Below are positions 22,627-36,300 of a stretch of 64,000 nt of DNA, in pieces. The DNA lies in assembly GCF_035046505.1 (NCBI RefSeq), contig NC_089823.1:5599267-5663266 (forward strand), given 5' to 3'. The notes beneath the pieces are model-generated. The model saw only the letters and a program-made list of their open reading frames with translations, was not told the origin of the DNA and searched no databases. Source of the stretch: Tiliqua scincoides (taxonomy: Eukaryota > Chordata > Lepidosauria > Squamata > Scincidae). The first letter of the stretch is position 1, and each line of letters starts with the position of its first letter. The position numbers were made by a program, and so were the translations under genes.

Positions 22627-23150
22627 GACAGAAAGGGGCCAGAGAGGTTGCTGCTGGAGGTAATAGGATCCAGTGCATGTCATCACCACCAGCTTCCCTC
22701 CAGCAGCCTCCCCCCTCTGTTTCTCCTCCCTCCCCATCCAGTTTTGCCCCTTCCCCTCCCCATTTGCCCTCCCTCTACCCCTTCCCATCGCCTGTGCTAT
22801 TTTACCTGCTCTGACAGGTGGCCAGTGCTCTGATGATGTGTGTGGAAAGACTCACTCCATCCATCCCACATATGGAGTGCATTACAGAGCTGCTTTCCAT
22901 CAGCTAGCACTGGTGAAACAATAGTTCTGCCAGTGAGGCAACAAAAAAATAAATCCAAAGATGTTCTTCCTATACAACATTTGCACATGTGGAAGCAGGC
23001 ACGCTCCCATCAGATGTACCTATCATATCACTGCATGAATTCTTTGCCAAGTGTTTGCAGGACACTACTCGTGGCTACTTTCCTTCCCCCCACAGTTCTT
23101 TGGATCCATCCCAGTGTAAACAGGGGCATCCGAATAATGACCTTCTTGGT

Positions 23151-23305
23151 TCATATGAAGGACAGGTGCTTGTCCTCTGGAACATTGTATTTCAGCTTAT
23201 GCTCCTCAAAGAGAGCGCACAGTTCTTCCATGTACTTCCGGTGTAAATCATCAACTTCCTCTTGGCTCGGGTTGCACTTCTTCTCAACTTGAATGGGTTT
23301 TCCCA
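23151..23305 (-). CDS. MOGAT2: MOGAT2 terminal coding exon 6
   Basis: Acceptor GGTGCTTCAG, then 155 nt ending in TGA at 23151-23153. It encodes [40 protein letters not shown] and [11 protein letters not shown]. The C-terminus matches mammalian HKLKFNVPADQHLEFC in position, and the whole reading frame closes exactly with this exon. Confidence 0.94.
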
Positions 23306-26300
23306 CTGAAGCACCAGGGAGAGAAAAAGACAAGGGAGTAGCAAGTCATTTACGTCAACTTGTCACTTTTCTTTGTTTCTGCACTGTCCAATGAACACTT
23401 GAGACAACAGATATGGGAAAAAGGGCCACGTTATTTCACATTAGCAAGAGAAGCAGAGGCTGAGACCTGCAGCATCCGAGGCAGCGAAAGCCCCTGTGGT
23501 GCGGGGAGGGACCTCTGGGCGGTACCAGAAACCTCTGCCCCCAGGCGGGCATGGACCTGACTCCGAGTCGCGCCCTGCTGCTGGGACGGCGCGTCTCATC
23601 CATGTCTGTCCCTTAAGGGGAAGGCAGCCGGACCGCAGACTGCGCCACCTCGAGCCGCTGAGCCTCTGAGGTGTGCCCCGCAGTCCTGGCTAGGGCCCCG
23701 TCTACGTCCTCGTGCCGCCGAGCCCCTGAGGACTGAAATAGGGTTCCACCCTGCCTATGCCGCCTGAAGGTGCATGCCAAAGTCCCATTCACGCCTCCTA
23801 ACCCGCACCACCTGCCCTCTTAAAGTGACCAATGGCAGTTTGCAAACAGGGGGGGATGTAACCCCCAGGCCCATAACAGTCTGGGGTAGGCGAAAAAACT
23901 GCCTGCCCCTCGGCCAATCTTGGCAGGCAGCAAAAAATTCCTACCCGGCCCCAAATGGCGACCAGTTAAACTCAGACTGCCTCTAGGGCGGGCGGGCTGG
24001 TATTCCCACGCTGCCCACGTGCAAAGGAGGAAGAGGGCTGGGTCTCATGCCCTTTTAAAAGGTCCGCTGTAGCTGCCAGACCCAGCCCCCTTCACCTCCC
24101 CATTGGGAGGAGACTTTCGTGTCCCAGGCTAGGCCAAACAAACTCCGACCACCTCTTTAATTGGGCGATCGGGATTCCCCACTGCAGCTCCATAGCAATG
24201 GCTGCTGGTGGTGGGAGGTGACGTATCACATCATGGGCTGTTATGCCAGGAGAAGAGAGAATGCTCTTTTTAATGGCAGTCTCTTGTCTGCTGTAGCATG
24301 TAGTTGGGCCCGGACAAACCAGGTCACAACAATTAGCAGGTATTACCAGGGCCAGCTCATGACTGCCTGAAGCCTGAGTTGGCAGGCCAAATGCTTCCCA
24401 CTTACCCAGTGATGCGCCTTCTGGAATGGCTCCGAAGGGAGGGGCCACTTGCCCACCCTGCTGAGGCTCCCTACCAGACTGAGTGCTCTGCCCCCCCCTC
24501 CAGCTACACTACTGAATAAGTGGACAGAGATGGATCCCCTCCAATCTGCTGCCTGAGGCAAATGCTTCCGTTGGCCTCATGGATGGGCCGGCCTGGGGTA
24601 TTTTTTTGCGGTTTTGAGGTTTGTGCTTTTGCATTTACTCGTGATGGCCACCCCAGTACACCCCACACCGCTTCAAAATGCCTGGTTTTGCATCGTAAGA
24701 ACATAAGAACAGCCCCACTGGATCAGGCCATAGGCCCATCTAGTCCAGCTTCCTGTATCTCACAGTGGCCCACCAAATGCCCCAGGGAGCACACCACATA
24801 ACAAGAGACCTGCAAGGCATTCTGGGAATTGTAGTTAAGAACATAAGAACAGCCCCACTGGATCAGGCCATAGGCCCATCTAGTCCAGCTTCCTGTATCT
24901 CACAGTGGCCCACCAAATGCCCCAGGGAGCACACCAGATAACAAGAGACCTGCAAGGCCTCCTGGGAATTGTAGTTAAGAACATAAGAACAGCCCCACTG
25001 GATCAGGCCATAGGCCCATCTAGTCCAGCTTCCTGTATCTCACAGTGGCCCACCAAATGCCCCAGGGAGCACACCAGATAACAAGAGACATCATCCTGGT
25101 GCCCTCCCTTGCATCTGGCATTCTGATATAGCCAATTTCTAAAATCAGGAGGTTGCGCATACGCATCATGGCTTGTAACGCATAATGGATTTTTCCTCCA
25201 GAAACTTGTCCAATTCCCTTTTAAAGGCATCCAGGCCAGACGCCATCACCACATCCTGTGGCAAGGAGTTCCACAGACCGACCACACGCTGAGTAAAGAA
25301 ATATTTTCTCTTGTCTGTTCTAACTCTCCCAACACTCACTTTTAGTGGATGTCCCCTGGTTCTGGTGTTATGTGAGAGTGTAAAGAGCATCTCCCTATCC
25401 ACTCTGTCCATCCCCTGCATAATTTTGTATGTCTCAATCATGCCTCCCCTCAGGCGTCTCTTTTCTAGGCTGAAGAGGCCCAAACGCTGTAGCCTTTCCT
25501 CATAAGGAAGGTGCCCCAGCCCCGTAATCATCTTAGTCGCTCTCTTTTGCACCTTTTCCATTTCCACTATGTCTTTTTTGAGATGCGGCGACCAGAACTG
25601 GACACAATACTCCAGGTGTGGCCTTACCATAGATTTGTACAACGGCATTATAATACTAGCCGTTTTGTTCTCAATACCCTTCCTAATGATCCCAAGCATA
25701 GAATTGGCCTTCTTCACTGCCGCCGCACATTGGGTCGACACTTTCATCGACCTGTCCACCACCACCCCAAGATCTCTCTCCTGATCTGTCACAGACAGCT
25801 CAGAACCCATCAGCCTATATCTAAAGTTTTGATTTTTTGCCCCAATGTGCATGACTTTACATCAAAGGAAGGAGGAGAAATTCAGCTCTGGGGCACCTGT
25901 CTTTGTGACCATCAAGGCTGTGGAGTCATCTGCCCTCCCTCTGAGAGACGAAGCTAATTGTGTTTGTCAGGCAGCAAGCGGCTGCCATTGTTTCAGGCCG
26001 CCGTGGCTCAATCCCGTTAAGTGTCCTCTGCCGTGGGGCGGTGAAAGTGCGTAAAACCACCGGAGGATCCATACAAGATGCCAAACAATTAGGGGTAATT
26101 GCTGCCTGTCAATTCCCATCAGAGATGGTCGTATCCAAAGGGAACTGCCTTTGGAAATAATCTTGTCAAGGAAGAAGTCCGCTGAGGTCCGACTAGAAGG
26201 GTTGGACTGTTGTTGCTCACCACGATGAATCCAGTTATGGAAATGCTCTCTCAGCGCCAGGCAGTGGTTGAAAGACAGCTGGGGCTTACTCTAGGGCGAG

Positions 26301-29300
26301 GGGATAAATCTTCCATTACCCTGCAGAGACCTCCAGCAATCAAAAATCCCCCACAGAATACAGCAGAAGCCACGCTGGTGCCTCTGCATCGCCATGCGGG
26401 GATTGAGGTGGGATGGGGCTTTTAGTCGCCCAAAAGCGTTTGTGATTAATAATGTGCAACCCCCTCCCAGTCCCAGTGCAACCCCCTCCCAGGTGCCAGG
26501 TAATGTGAGTGGACTTACCCACAGTATAGATCGGTCGTCGATATGGAAGCAACCCAAAGCTGTACTGAAAGATCCCTCTGGCATGGAAGAGAGGGAGGGA
26601 GATTCCCATGAGCCTTTGCAATCGTTCCTGTGTCCATCTCAGCCACGAGCCTTTGGGGTTTTCCACCTGATCAAAGAGCTCGTTCTCCCCAAAGGAAAAC
26701 ACGGGGACGAGCGAGGCCCTGGGGGGTGGATAGAAAAGGAAGGGGAATGTTTTAGCATCATCACCTGGCCTGCAAAATGTGCACTTGGAACTTGCACTGA
26801 TGCCCTATAAGCTGGTTAGCATCTGATGGTCTTTTTGACTTTGGCATTTGCTGCTATGTAGCTGTCTCCAAATTCTGCTCTCTGCATTGCAATAATGTTA
26901 TCTTCTGATCTCATCTGATCTCATCTGCCTCATCTGATCTCAGAAGCTAAGCAGGGTCAGGCTTGGTTAGTACTTGGATGGGAGACCGCCTGGGAATACC
27001 GGGTGCTGTAGGCTTAGACCATAGTCTTTCGAGACTGAAGGTTCCCAACCATATCTTCTGAACATTCAACTATTCACCTGTCCAGGGTGGCAATCTCAAT
27101 GCAAACAGGTAAGATCATAGCAGGTAGCAAAGCAGGCAGGCGATCAGGTGAGTCAGTAAGGAATGGGGGGGGGGGGAATTGGCCTGTATCTGAACAACCA
27201 GATGCTTGACCAGGATCAGCAGCTTCTATCTGATCTATCTGTAGATCAGATAGAACTACAAGATGAAGCTCAGTTGGCCTCTTGCGTCACCTGACGCCTG
27301 CCAAGCTCCCTCCGGCTACTTGCAGAGCTATTGCTAAAGCACTGCAGAGAACAATTGTTCCTCCTCTTTCAAGCTACCACAGTGGTGCCAGGCTCCTCAG
27401 GAACCAGCATCTTCAGGGATCAACATCAGCCAGGCTTGAGTGCCTTACCTCCTGAACCGCCAATGATCTGCTTTCACGGCAAGCCTGGAAGATTTTGTTT
27501 TAACTATGCCCCTGCCTCTTGGTCCGCTGGCCCTGGTTTACTACTTGGGAACTCAACCCCTGTCTATTCTAGACCAAGCGCCTCCATCTGGCCCAGTTGG
27601 ACTGACAGTCCTGCAACCCAGTGGCCAGGAGCCTGATCCTTGTTGAGGCCTGACAGAGTAATAAATGCAGCTCGCATGTTAGCAGTATCTGATTGTACAG
27701 TAGCTACTTACCCTGCACATGCCTGATCTTGGAAGCTAAGCAGGGTCAGGCCTGGTTAGTACTTGGATGGGAGACCACCTGGGAATACCGGGTGCTATAG
27801 GCTTATACCATAGTCTTTCGAGACTGAAGGTTGCCAACCAGTAGCTCCTGTGTCAGACGTCACCCCTGCTTGGAACTCACCCATTCTCCATAGCCAGCCG
27901 GACAAACCCCTTCCGGTTCGCCAACAGCAATGTGAAAGCTCCAGGCCGTGCATCCAGGGCCTCTTGCGCTCCTCCTACAGCAATGGTCAGCACATTCCCA
28001 CCTCCTGGCTTCCTTAGAACATAGGAAGCACTTCCTTTGTCAGATGGGATTAACCCTGGATAAGAAACACATGAAAGACAACTGCTAGGGCGATATTCCA
28101 AAGCATTCATCAATCCAATCTATCTAAAAGATTTTCCATTATGGTTTTTTTTTATACAGTATTATTTGCACAGAAACTGTATAACTTCTGGCCATTTTGG
28201 AATAAGATGCTGCTAGTCAAAAACACACGCTAATAATGGAAAGTGATGCCCATTGAGAAAGCTCACAAATAATTGCCCCACGAAGCATTTGTCTTCCTGC
28301 TGCACAGATTGTCTTGTTCTGCTTGCCCGGGAATGAATCACTTGACAGCATGATGGGACAGGAAATCCCTGCATCATTAGGATGAGTGGGTAGCACCTCC
28401 AAGCCCTGCTCTTCCCTGGGATCCCACAGATACTATCAGCAGGAACTTATCAAGGAGCTCCTATAGTCACCTCCTTTAACTCATCCGAGGATTAGGAACA
28501 CAGAGTCTTCTTGTGACGCCCCTGAAGACAATCAGATTGAGTGTGGGAGAATCTTTTGTGGATGAGAGCTGATTTCATCCAATGTGTGCAATGTTAGCCT
28601 TTGTGGATAGACATGCAGGTACAAAAGCACACATGGATGAGGATTATAAAGCACTGTCCACAATAGAGTACAAGCACCACGAAAGGTAAGTAGCAGTGGT
28701 AGGTCAAGGTTGCACAGATGTGCTCTCCTTCTGTCATGGTCATTGATCTTGATCCTGTTGAGCGCTCACAATTTGCTTTTGAGAATGGCCCCTCCACCAC
28801 TGCCACCCAATTCCAGTTTATAAAAGATGCCTGTGCACTCCAGCTCTGCTTACCTCCACTCATTAGGTAGTCACGGAAGAAAGGGACTCTGAACCAAAGC
28901 GTCAGCATCATCAGGTGAGGGGTCAGTCCTGGAAAGATCTTGGAAAACCCTGTTGCCTCAGTGCAGAAATTAAGGAAGGCACCAGCCACCAAAACCCCAT
29001 GGGGATGGAAACCAAAGATGTAGTTCTTTGCAGGATCCAGCTCGGCCGTCTTCACCAACTGTAAGACCAAATTCATTTAGGATTCTTGCAAGTTCACATC
29101 CTTGCTTAAGAAAATGCACCCTATGGATCTGGCGCCTTTCTAATGTGGGCGAATTGATTCACGCAACCCTTGTGTTATCACGACTCATTGAGCATAATAC
29201 TATTTGTGGGAATGCTCTGACACTACTCAGAGATTACTACAGCTAGTTAACAGTTGCTGCCCACTGTGTGCTTGGTGCTGTATATGTATTTATTTACTCA

Positions 29301-32300
29301 GTATGGGATCTTTGGGTCTATAACAGACCTGAAAATACACCCTTTTTCTAAACGGATATCAGACACACATATCACACTTACTCTTGAAAATGTTTACATT
29401 CAGAGTCTGTAATATGAATTACCTGCTCCTATATTTCTGCATGAGTTTTGTTCTGGGCAAACCATAGTAGTGACTCATGCAGAGATAAAACAGGCAGCCT
29501 CCTCTCAGGGCAAATAACGCCACTTTTTCTCTTTATAGAAGTGACAGAATGATAAGTGTGACACAATTACACTCCACAGCAGAATCACACACTCCTGATG
29601 GAGTGATAGGAGAGAGGCAAGGGATACAGCAAGCAGTCTCTTCTGTGGGTGGGTACTGTTAAGCTCCCAGGATCCTTTAGTTAAAATTCATTTACTTCTT
29701 ACAACACATTAGCCTTCCCTTGAGGCACACACGTTGGGAACTGCTGTGCTCAGAACAACCCACAATGGAGAGAATAAGATAACTCCCAAGTAAATTAAGA
29801 AAAATTAATAAATCCCCAGAGCCGTTCTCAGTTATGGTTGAGTAAGAAATGGATGGATGTCCTCGCTAGAGCCACCTGCCACATGGTCTGTATATCAGGG
29901 CAAACTGGTTTGCCTCTCCCTTCTGCAGGTGGCATTTGCTTTGGGAGGGAAGCTCTCACTAGTACCAAGGGTAGCTTCCTTCCTGGGGCAAATGGTTAAA
30001 GCCCCCTTCCCCAATCTGTACTCCCTCCTGGCTGCTCTGGCGATAGAGGGGAAACAAGCAGATAAATGACCAGCCCATTCTTTGTGGCTGCAATCCTAAC
30101 CACACTTTCCTGAGAGTAAGCCCCATTGAACAAAATAGGACTTACTTCTGAGTAGACCTGGTTGGGCTTGTACCCTGTGTCAGATGTAGTTTGCCCCCAG
30201 CTTTGGATTCAAATCCCTGATCTTTAATCATTCAGAGGTAGATTTATACTTGCAGAACATGCCATTCCAGTGCTTTGGTAAACATGGACTCCACCACATA
30301 CCACCACATTTGCATGTGGCCCCACAGACACCCCACACCCTGGTAGACTCAGGGTGCAGACAGAAAACAAAATAGGATCTGCAAGCTTGATGGCTGCAAA
30401 GATTGGGTTTGTTTCCAAATACACAGGTGGAGAAGGTGTTAGCAAGAAGGGAAGAGTATGCTGTATTAGCATCCAGACACAATCCTCCCAAAATGCACCA
30501 GTACTCAATCAAATGGCTGTTTAGCTACTGTTTAGCTACTGTCTGGAACGGGCAAAATGGATTTCAGACCCCACCACTCTGGTTGGTAGCCATGCTTCAT
30601 GTTCAAGCTGAGAGGGTAGGAACAGCCCACCTGACACAGAGAATTCTGGGCAGTTCTGGGCCCTTGGCATATACCTGAGGATGCCTATTGCTGCCTCTGA
30701 CCTTGGGGGACAGCTGGTCTCCCAACCTGGTGGTCCATCAAGACAAGTCAAATCTATGTGCTCCTGCTCCAGTCTGTGGCATGCTATTCACTGGGGAAGA
30801 ACCACATGGATGCAACAAGGTAATGCACTTGTGCCCCCTAAGAAAGGGAAGAATGATGCACAAGCAGGCCATGAGCAGCAAGTGTTGCACGTGCACCACC
30901 ACAGCAGCTACTGAAGTTGGCCACCCTGGGCAACCACTCGAGTGGCCTCTATTCTGGGCTGTCCCAGTTCATGAGGTGCGTCTTGCCAGAGCAGATGTTC
31001 CATCTGTTCCAGAGGTCTGTTGACTGCACATATGAGCCGCTCAAGCACCCACTCCTAATGAGGCAAGGCTGGGAACACGCTGTCTCTTGCTGCCTCATCG
31101 CACAATGGGCAGCGTGTCCAAATGGAGACCACACGGACTGATGGGCTGCGTATCCAGGCACCTCACAAGTTCCACCATGCGTTGTGGGCCATCTCGGTTT
31201 CCATCACTGTTCACCAGTCAAGAACACTCACTTATTTCAGGCTTGGACACTACAGGTGTCTGCTTCATGGATAGGGGGCAAAAAGCACTGTGTTCTGTTG
31301 CACTCCTGATTTCCCTGATCAGGGGAATACAGGGAGATAACTGCAAGCTGCGTTTTCTTGCGAGTCCTGAAGAACTGTGGTATTTTTCATAGTAAAATTT
31401 CTGTTTCACTGATGTTCAGGTTGAGTACAAAGTGAGCAAGTGACAGCAGTCCAGGAAGCAATTTTTAAGGTTCACCTTAACCTATCTGTACATCTGTCAT
31501 GTCGTGAGAATGGATGATGGCTGGATCCCAAAGGATCTCCTCTATGGAGAACTCGTGGTTGCTGTTCAAAGGGTTTTCTTCAGGTTACTTTAAGATGCTG
31601 TACACTACCTTGAGTGTGAGCAGAAAGGTGGGATACAAATATTTTAAATAAATGAATGAAATTGGTCCAAGGGTATATAATCCAGGTAATGTGGAAGCTA
31701 AGCTGATCAAGGTCTGATTGGTGCCTGGAGTCTTTCGAGACTGAAGGTTGCCAACAACAAAAATCTGTACATAGGTTATACAGATGTACCTGCATGTGCA
31801 GACTCCTCATCTCAAGGCAACTCAATATCCTGGCAAGCTTCTTTCATCCACCAGCAATTTCTCAGAAATCGTTCCCAGGAAACCCCAAATAGACAGTTTG
31901 AAAGTTTCTCCTGCCTTTCCAAACAGCACCCATGATTTTGTTCAGCCACCAGTCACCAGGCAAGGAGAACGTGAAATCCAGTAGCTTGGAACAGCTACTG
32001 ATACCAACGGCTGTTAAGGACTCTCATGTCCCTTGCAGAGTGCCAAGATATATGGAATCCAGCAGGGGGCATGTTTATAACAATGCTCAACCTGGGAAAA
32101 CTTGATGTGCGGGGGGGGGGGGGGAGAGACCCCACCCTTGACTTAAGCATGTCCAGTCTGCTGGCAGTGGTTCAGTCTGCTGGCAGCTGCTGGTTCAAGC
32201 AACTGTGAGATCCTGGGGTTTACATCACCCTACAGATCTCCTGAAGTGCGTGTTTGTCTCTCTTATATGCCGTAAGTTTCGCTTGTACGCACAAAAGGCT

Positions 32301-33257
32301 GTGGAAAAGAGCTGCTGGGACACTGCCACATTTCCTGCAGACAAATGAACATAAGAACATAAGAACAGCCCCACTGGATCAGGCCATAGGCCCATCTAGT
32401 CCAGCTTCCTGTATCTCACAGCGGCCCACCAAATGCCCCAGGGAGCACACCACATAACAAGAGACCTCATCCTGGTGCCCTCCCTTGCATCTGGCATTCT
32501 GACATAACCCATTAATGACAGTACCTCATTAAACTACTAACTACATTAAACTACATTAAACATAAATGACTCTACCTCATTAAACTACTACCCCAATTAG
32601 ATCAATTAGATCCCTGTTCCCCAAAAGCTGGTAACTGACAGTGCACTGCTTTCCCAGTTGAAGTAGGAAGCACACCACACCCTTACAGGAGAGTGAGAAG
32701 GACTCACCCTCAGAGGAGCCCACTCTGTGTCTCTGTACGAGGCACCGGCCTCAACAATCTCTTTCACTGTAAGGAAGCACACCCAGGGCAATGGGTGACA
32801 TCTTCCGAGAGCAAGTACTTCTCTTGTGTCTACTGGGCATTACCAGGCCTGGCCCAAGACCTTCTGGTGCCTGAGGTGGCCTGCCAAATGTTGCCCCCCT
32901 TACTCGATGATGTGCCAGCCTCTGCTCCTTCCACTCGCCAATGTCCCAGCTCAGCACTCTCATCCCCTCCACATTTCGTCTTCCTCTCTGTCCCTTCCTC
33001 TCGGTCCCTTCCTTTTCCAATGCAGGGAACAGAAGGAGAAAGAGGAGCAGTGGAAGCAAACAGGTGCACAGAGATGGGTGCCCCCCATCTGCTCCTGAGG
33101 CGACCGCTTCAGTTGGCCTCATAGATGGGCCAGCCCTGGGAGTGAATGAAGTCACTCCATACTCCACGTCTAATGGAGTCTGGTTCCCTGTCCCCAGAAA
33201 AGGCTGCTTAGAAGGAGGTACGGCCATGGTAGTGGCTCTTGAAGAAATGACGAAGGC

Positions 33258-33318
<61 letters not shown>

Positions 33319-36300
33319 TCTGTGTGTGTGTGTGTGTCAAGGGATCATCCCCGGGGCTGCAGGTAATTTGCAGGCTGGATAGTATCAGGCCCTGAAGCCT
33401 TGGCCTGACTGCGCACAGCATCATGGGAAGAGATGATGCAACATCTGGTGATGCATACCAGGTGACTAAGCACTTTCTAGTTTACTCTGATTGGCCGTGG
33501 CAAGTATATACTCCAGCCAGGGCAAGCTGGGTTGTGGGAGATGCAGAGTGGAGTTTGTGCCAAAGGCTACGTCAGTGTGATCCGTGCATTGTGTGCTATC
33601 TGGACTGTTGCTGTATATATTGTACATAGTAAAGAGACGTTTGGTGGAGGACTTCTGCCGTGTGTCGTCTTTGTTCCCGGGAGTGCCTACGCTTTGGCCT
33701 TGAGAGATAGGTGGAGAGTGCAGCCAGACAGCTGCTTGCTGTGGAAACTATACCCGCATCGTAACACTCTCTCTCTCTCTCTGTGAGAGAGAGAGAGCGA
33801 AAACTCTGTCCTCAAATGAGCCTTTAATTTATTTATCCCAACACACTAGACATGATCTTCCAACATACTAGCCATCCCCTCAACCACCACTTTCTAAGAA
33901 GGCTCATCTGGTGGGCGTTAATGGAGCGTGAGGCTACATCTTGCCCTCATGGATCCCAACAGTTGATCACTTGGCAGTCACGTTCTCCTTTCAAATTTCC
34001 TCCTGATTAATGACATCTTTGCAGGACGCTTGTTCTTTCCGCACAACTGTTGATTGTTCCTTGCAAATCCGTTCTTGCAGGAAACAGAATCAAATGGAAA
34101 TGTGCCGCGTGCAAAAGCACCAGCTTGTGTGGCTGGTTTTCCTGCTTCCCCAGCCTGCAGTGCCAGGTTCACACCAGGAATGTGCTCAGGGTGTCCTAAA
34201 TTCTGGAGCAAGAAAATTCAGCAGCATGGATCTGCTATGCACATTCGCACGGAGGTGTTCTTTTGGCACAGTTTATTCCACTTTTGTTCACATGGCTCAG
34301 GAGGAGGAAAAGAGCTCTACTGGGCTTTCTGAAGCCCTCTGACCACTGAAGCCCTCTGAGCACTGGAAATTCCACTCAGCTCCCCCTCTGCATACTACCT
34401 AAAGGACTAGAAACTGCTTTTAACAAAGGAAAGGAATGCTGCACCCGGTACTAAATTCTGCACCTTTATGGTGTCGCTTCATAACCCATCAGTGGTGTAG
34501 CTAGAGGGGGTGCAAAGCACTAAGTTTTGCAGGGAGCCTCAACCTCAGCTTGCAAGCGGTCCCTCCTCCTCTCCTAAGGAGACATTCTGGGTGGGGGGAG
34601 CACATTTATCAAAGAGGGAATGTTCCATTATACTGATTCAGGTTCAGGTTTACCCTTCTTCGCCAGTGATGTCCCAGCCCTCACTTGGCTCGTGGTTGCC
34701 ATGGTACCAGCCTTGTCCTTCCAGGAAGAGCGCAGAAGCCTTACATAAGCCATCCACTGGCTATAGAAGATAATCTTGTTTAATGACTCTCCTGAGGTCG
34801 GTGTTTGAGTCGGCGACAGGGCAGAGGAGGTGAGAGGCAGGAGCGAGCACTGATCTCCACAATTGGCCAGTGTGTTTGTGTGTCTCTCAGTGGGGCAGGG
34901 GTTCTCGGGCTGCTCTGCTTTGCAGTGACCAAACACCTGGCGCTCTTCTCACTGGTCAAAACACAACGGCAACTGACTGATGCAGCCAGACACCAAAAGA
35001 CAAAGCCAATGTCCTGAAGGACACTTGGCTGATGCAATCCTGACACTCCTGCCTCCTCCCATGTCTATGCTGAACATGTGGAAGAGAAGTGGGCCTGCAG
35101 CTGTTGGTCATGTGCCCAGTGTGTGCCTGTGTGCATGGAGTCCTGTAGCCCTGCAGTTGTAACCAGTAGGACTCCACTCTGTGGGAAGGGAGGTGCCTAA
35201 CATATGCATGCTGAACATGTGGCTGCTGGAGGTGGCATGGCTGGCAGGGGTGAACCTGCTCTCCCGCTGCACAAACAGCAAACGCATAGGATGGAATGTA
35301 GGGCTCCCCACGTACCCCCTTTAATGTGTAGTCGAAGAAGGGGTCTTGATCCCCCAACCCTGAGGAAAATGGGGATCTATCTGCACACAGCCTGACCACT
35401 CAGGCAGACCCACTTCCAACAGTTGGGGAGTGAACCAAAGCCAACCAACACGGCACTTTCTTTACTCTAAAGTCAATACACATTATGGCAAGCTAATCTG
35501 GGGGGGCGGGGGGCAAAGCAGGCCCAATCATGGCACACCCTGAAGTGTTCATGTTAACCATGGGGGTGGCAAACAGGGAATGCACTGCATCATGTCTTTC
35601 TGCTGCCCCCTCCACCCCACTGAGCATTCTGATTCTTTTTCTCCTTGCTGAGGGTGTGTGGGAATCAGAGTCAGGGCAGTGGCAGGATAGCAGCCGAGTG
35701 GGCCAGGGGAGGTGAGGAAGAAGGAGAGGCAGTCCAGTTTCAAAGGAACAGGAGGAGGAGAGCATGTGTGCAAGGAGGCTACACCAAGAACAGCCTCTGT
35801 CTTGCCACTTGGGGTGTGCCTGTTTTTTGTGCCTGTGCAATTCCAGGCAGCGGCCACTAGTCCTATTGCATGGAAACTGGGTTTTTATTACCCTCAGGGA
35901 GTATGAAGTCACCAACCCCTTTGTTTCTGAAATAGGGCTTGTTATTTTTGTTTTGAGAACACTATTGTTTTTTCAACTCTGCATTTTAACCCCAGGGCAG
36001 AACGCCTCTTGTCCTCCAGGTGAAAGAGGAGCCCTGGCATGTCAGGATCTTCCTTCATTCAAGAAGGAGGAGGATGAAGTCAGAGCAGTTCATATTTCAC
36101 ATGGTTTCCTTGCTTTGCACTTTTCCAGAATTAAGTGGGCCTCCTTAAGTGGGCCTCCTCTGCAACCTTCAGCCTTGAAAGACAATGGTAGAAGCCTACA
36201 GCACCTGGTATTCCAAAGAGGTCTCCCATCCAAGTACTAACCAGACCTGACCCTGCTTAGCTTCCAAGATCAGACAAGATCAGGGATGTGCAGGGTAACA

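Larger units (their letters stand above)
1..23150. other. Intergenic region downstream of MOGAT2
   Basis: No host exon is recognised here, and the expected neighbour DGAT2 is not seen. Its repeats are listed separately. I see nothing assignable in 111-1003, 1153-1597, 2488-3055, 4893-5755, 6238-7090, 8640-9575, 10210-10404, 13000-13612, 13713-14723, 15080-15540, 16391-17659, 19620-20242, 21100-21597, 22195-22430 and 22640-23150. A stretch at 1598-1990 begins CAGCCCAATCTT and resembles the MITE-like family at 10405, 38648 and 40322. Confidence 0.6.

Noticed and set aside
1-23150. DGAT2 exons downstream of MOGAT2
   Set aside because: I looked for the YHPHG, NRKGFVKLA and GLVPYSKPITTVVGEP segments on both strands and found none.
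25166-25852. A host gene encoding a 228-residue protein on the minus strand
   Set aside because: CR1-type RT C-terminus present in many copies in this window (7508, 12246, 20243 and others).
25960-26230. A possible rRNA or conserved non-coding fragment in MOGAT2 intron 5
   Set aside because: Some words (GTGAAAGTGCG, GCTCAATCCCGTTAAG) looked familiar, but no continuous match to 18S or 28S rRNA could be followed.
33240-33320. Serine/leucine or arginine/glutamate-repeat proteins across the TC tract
   Set aside because: Open frames created by a dinucleotide microsatellite. The same holds for the GA tract at 54841.
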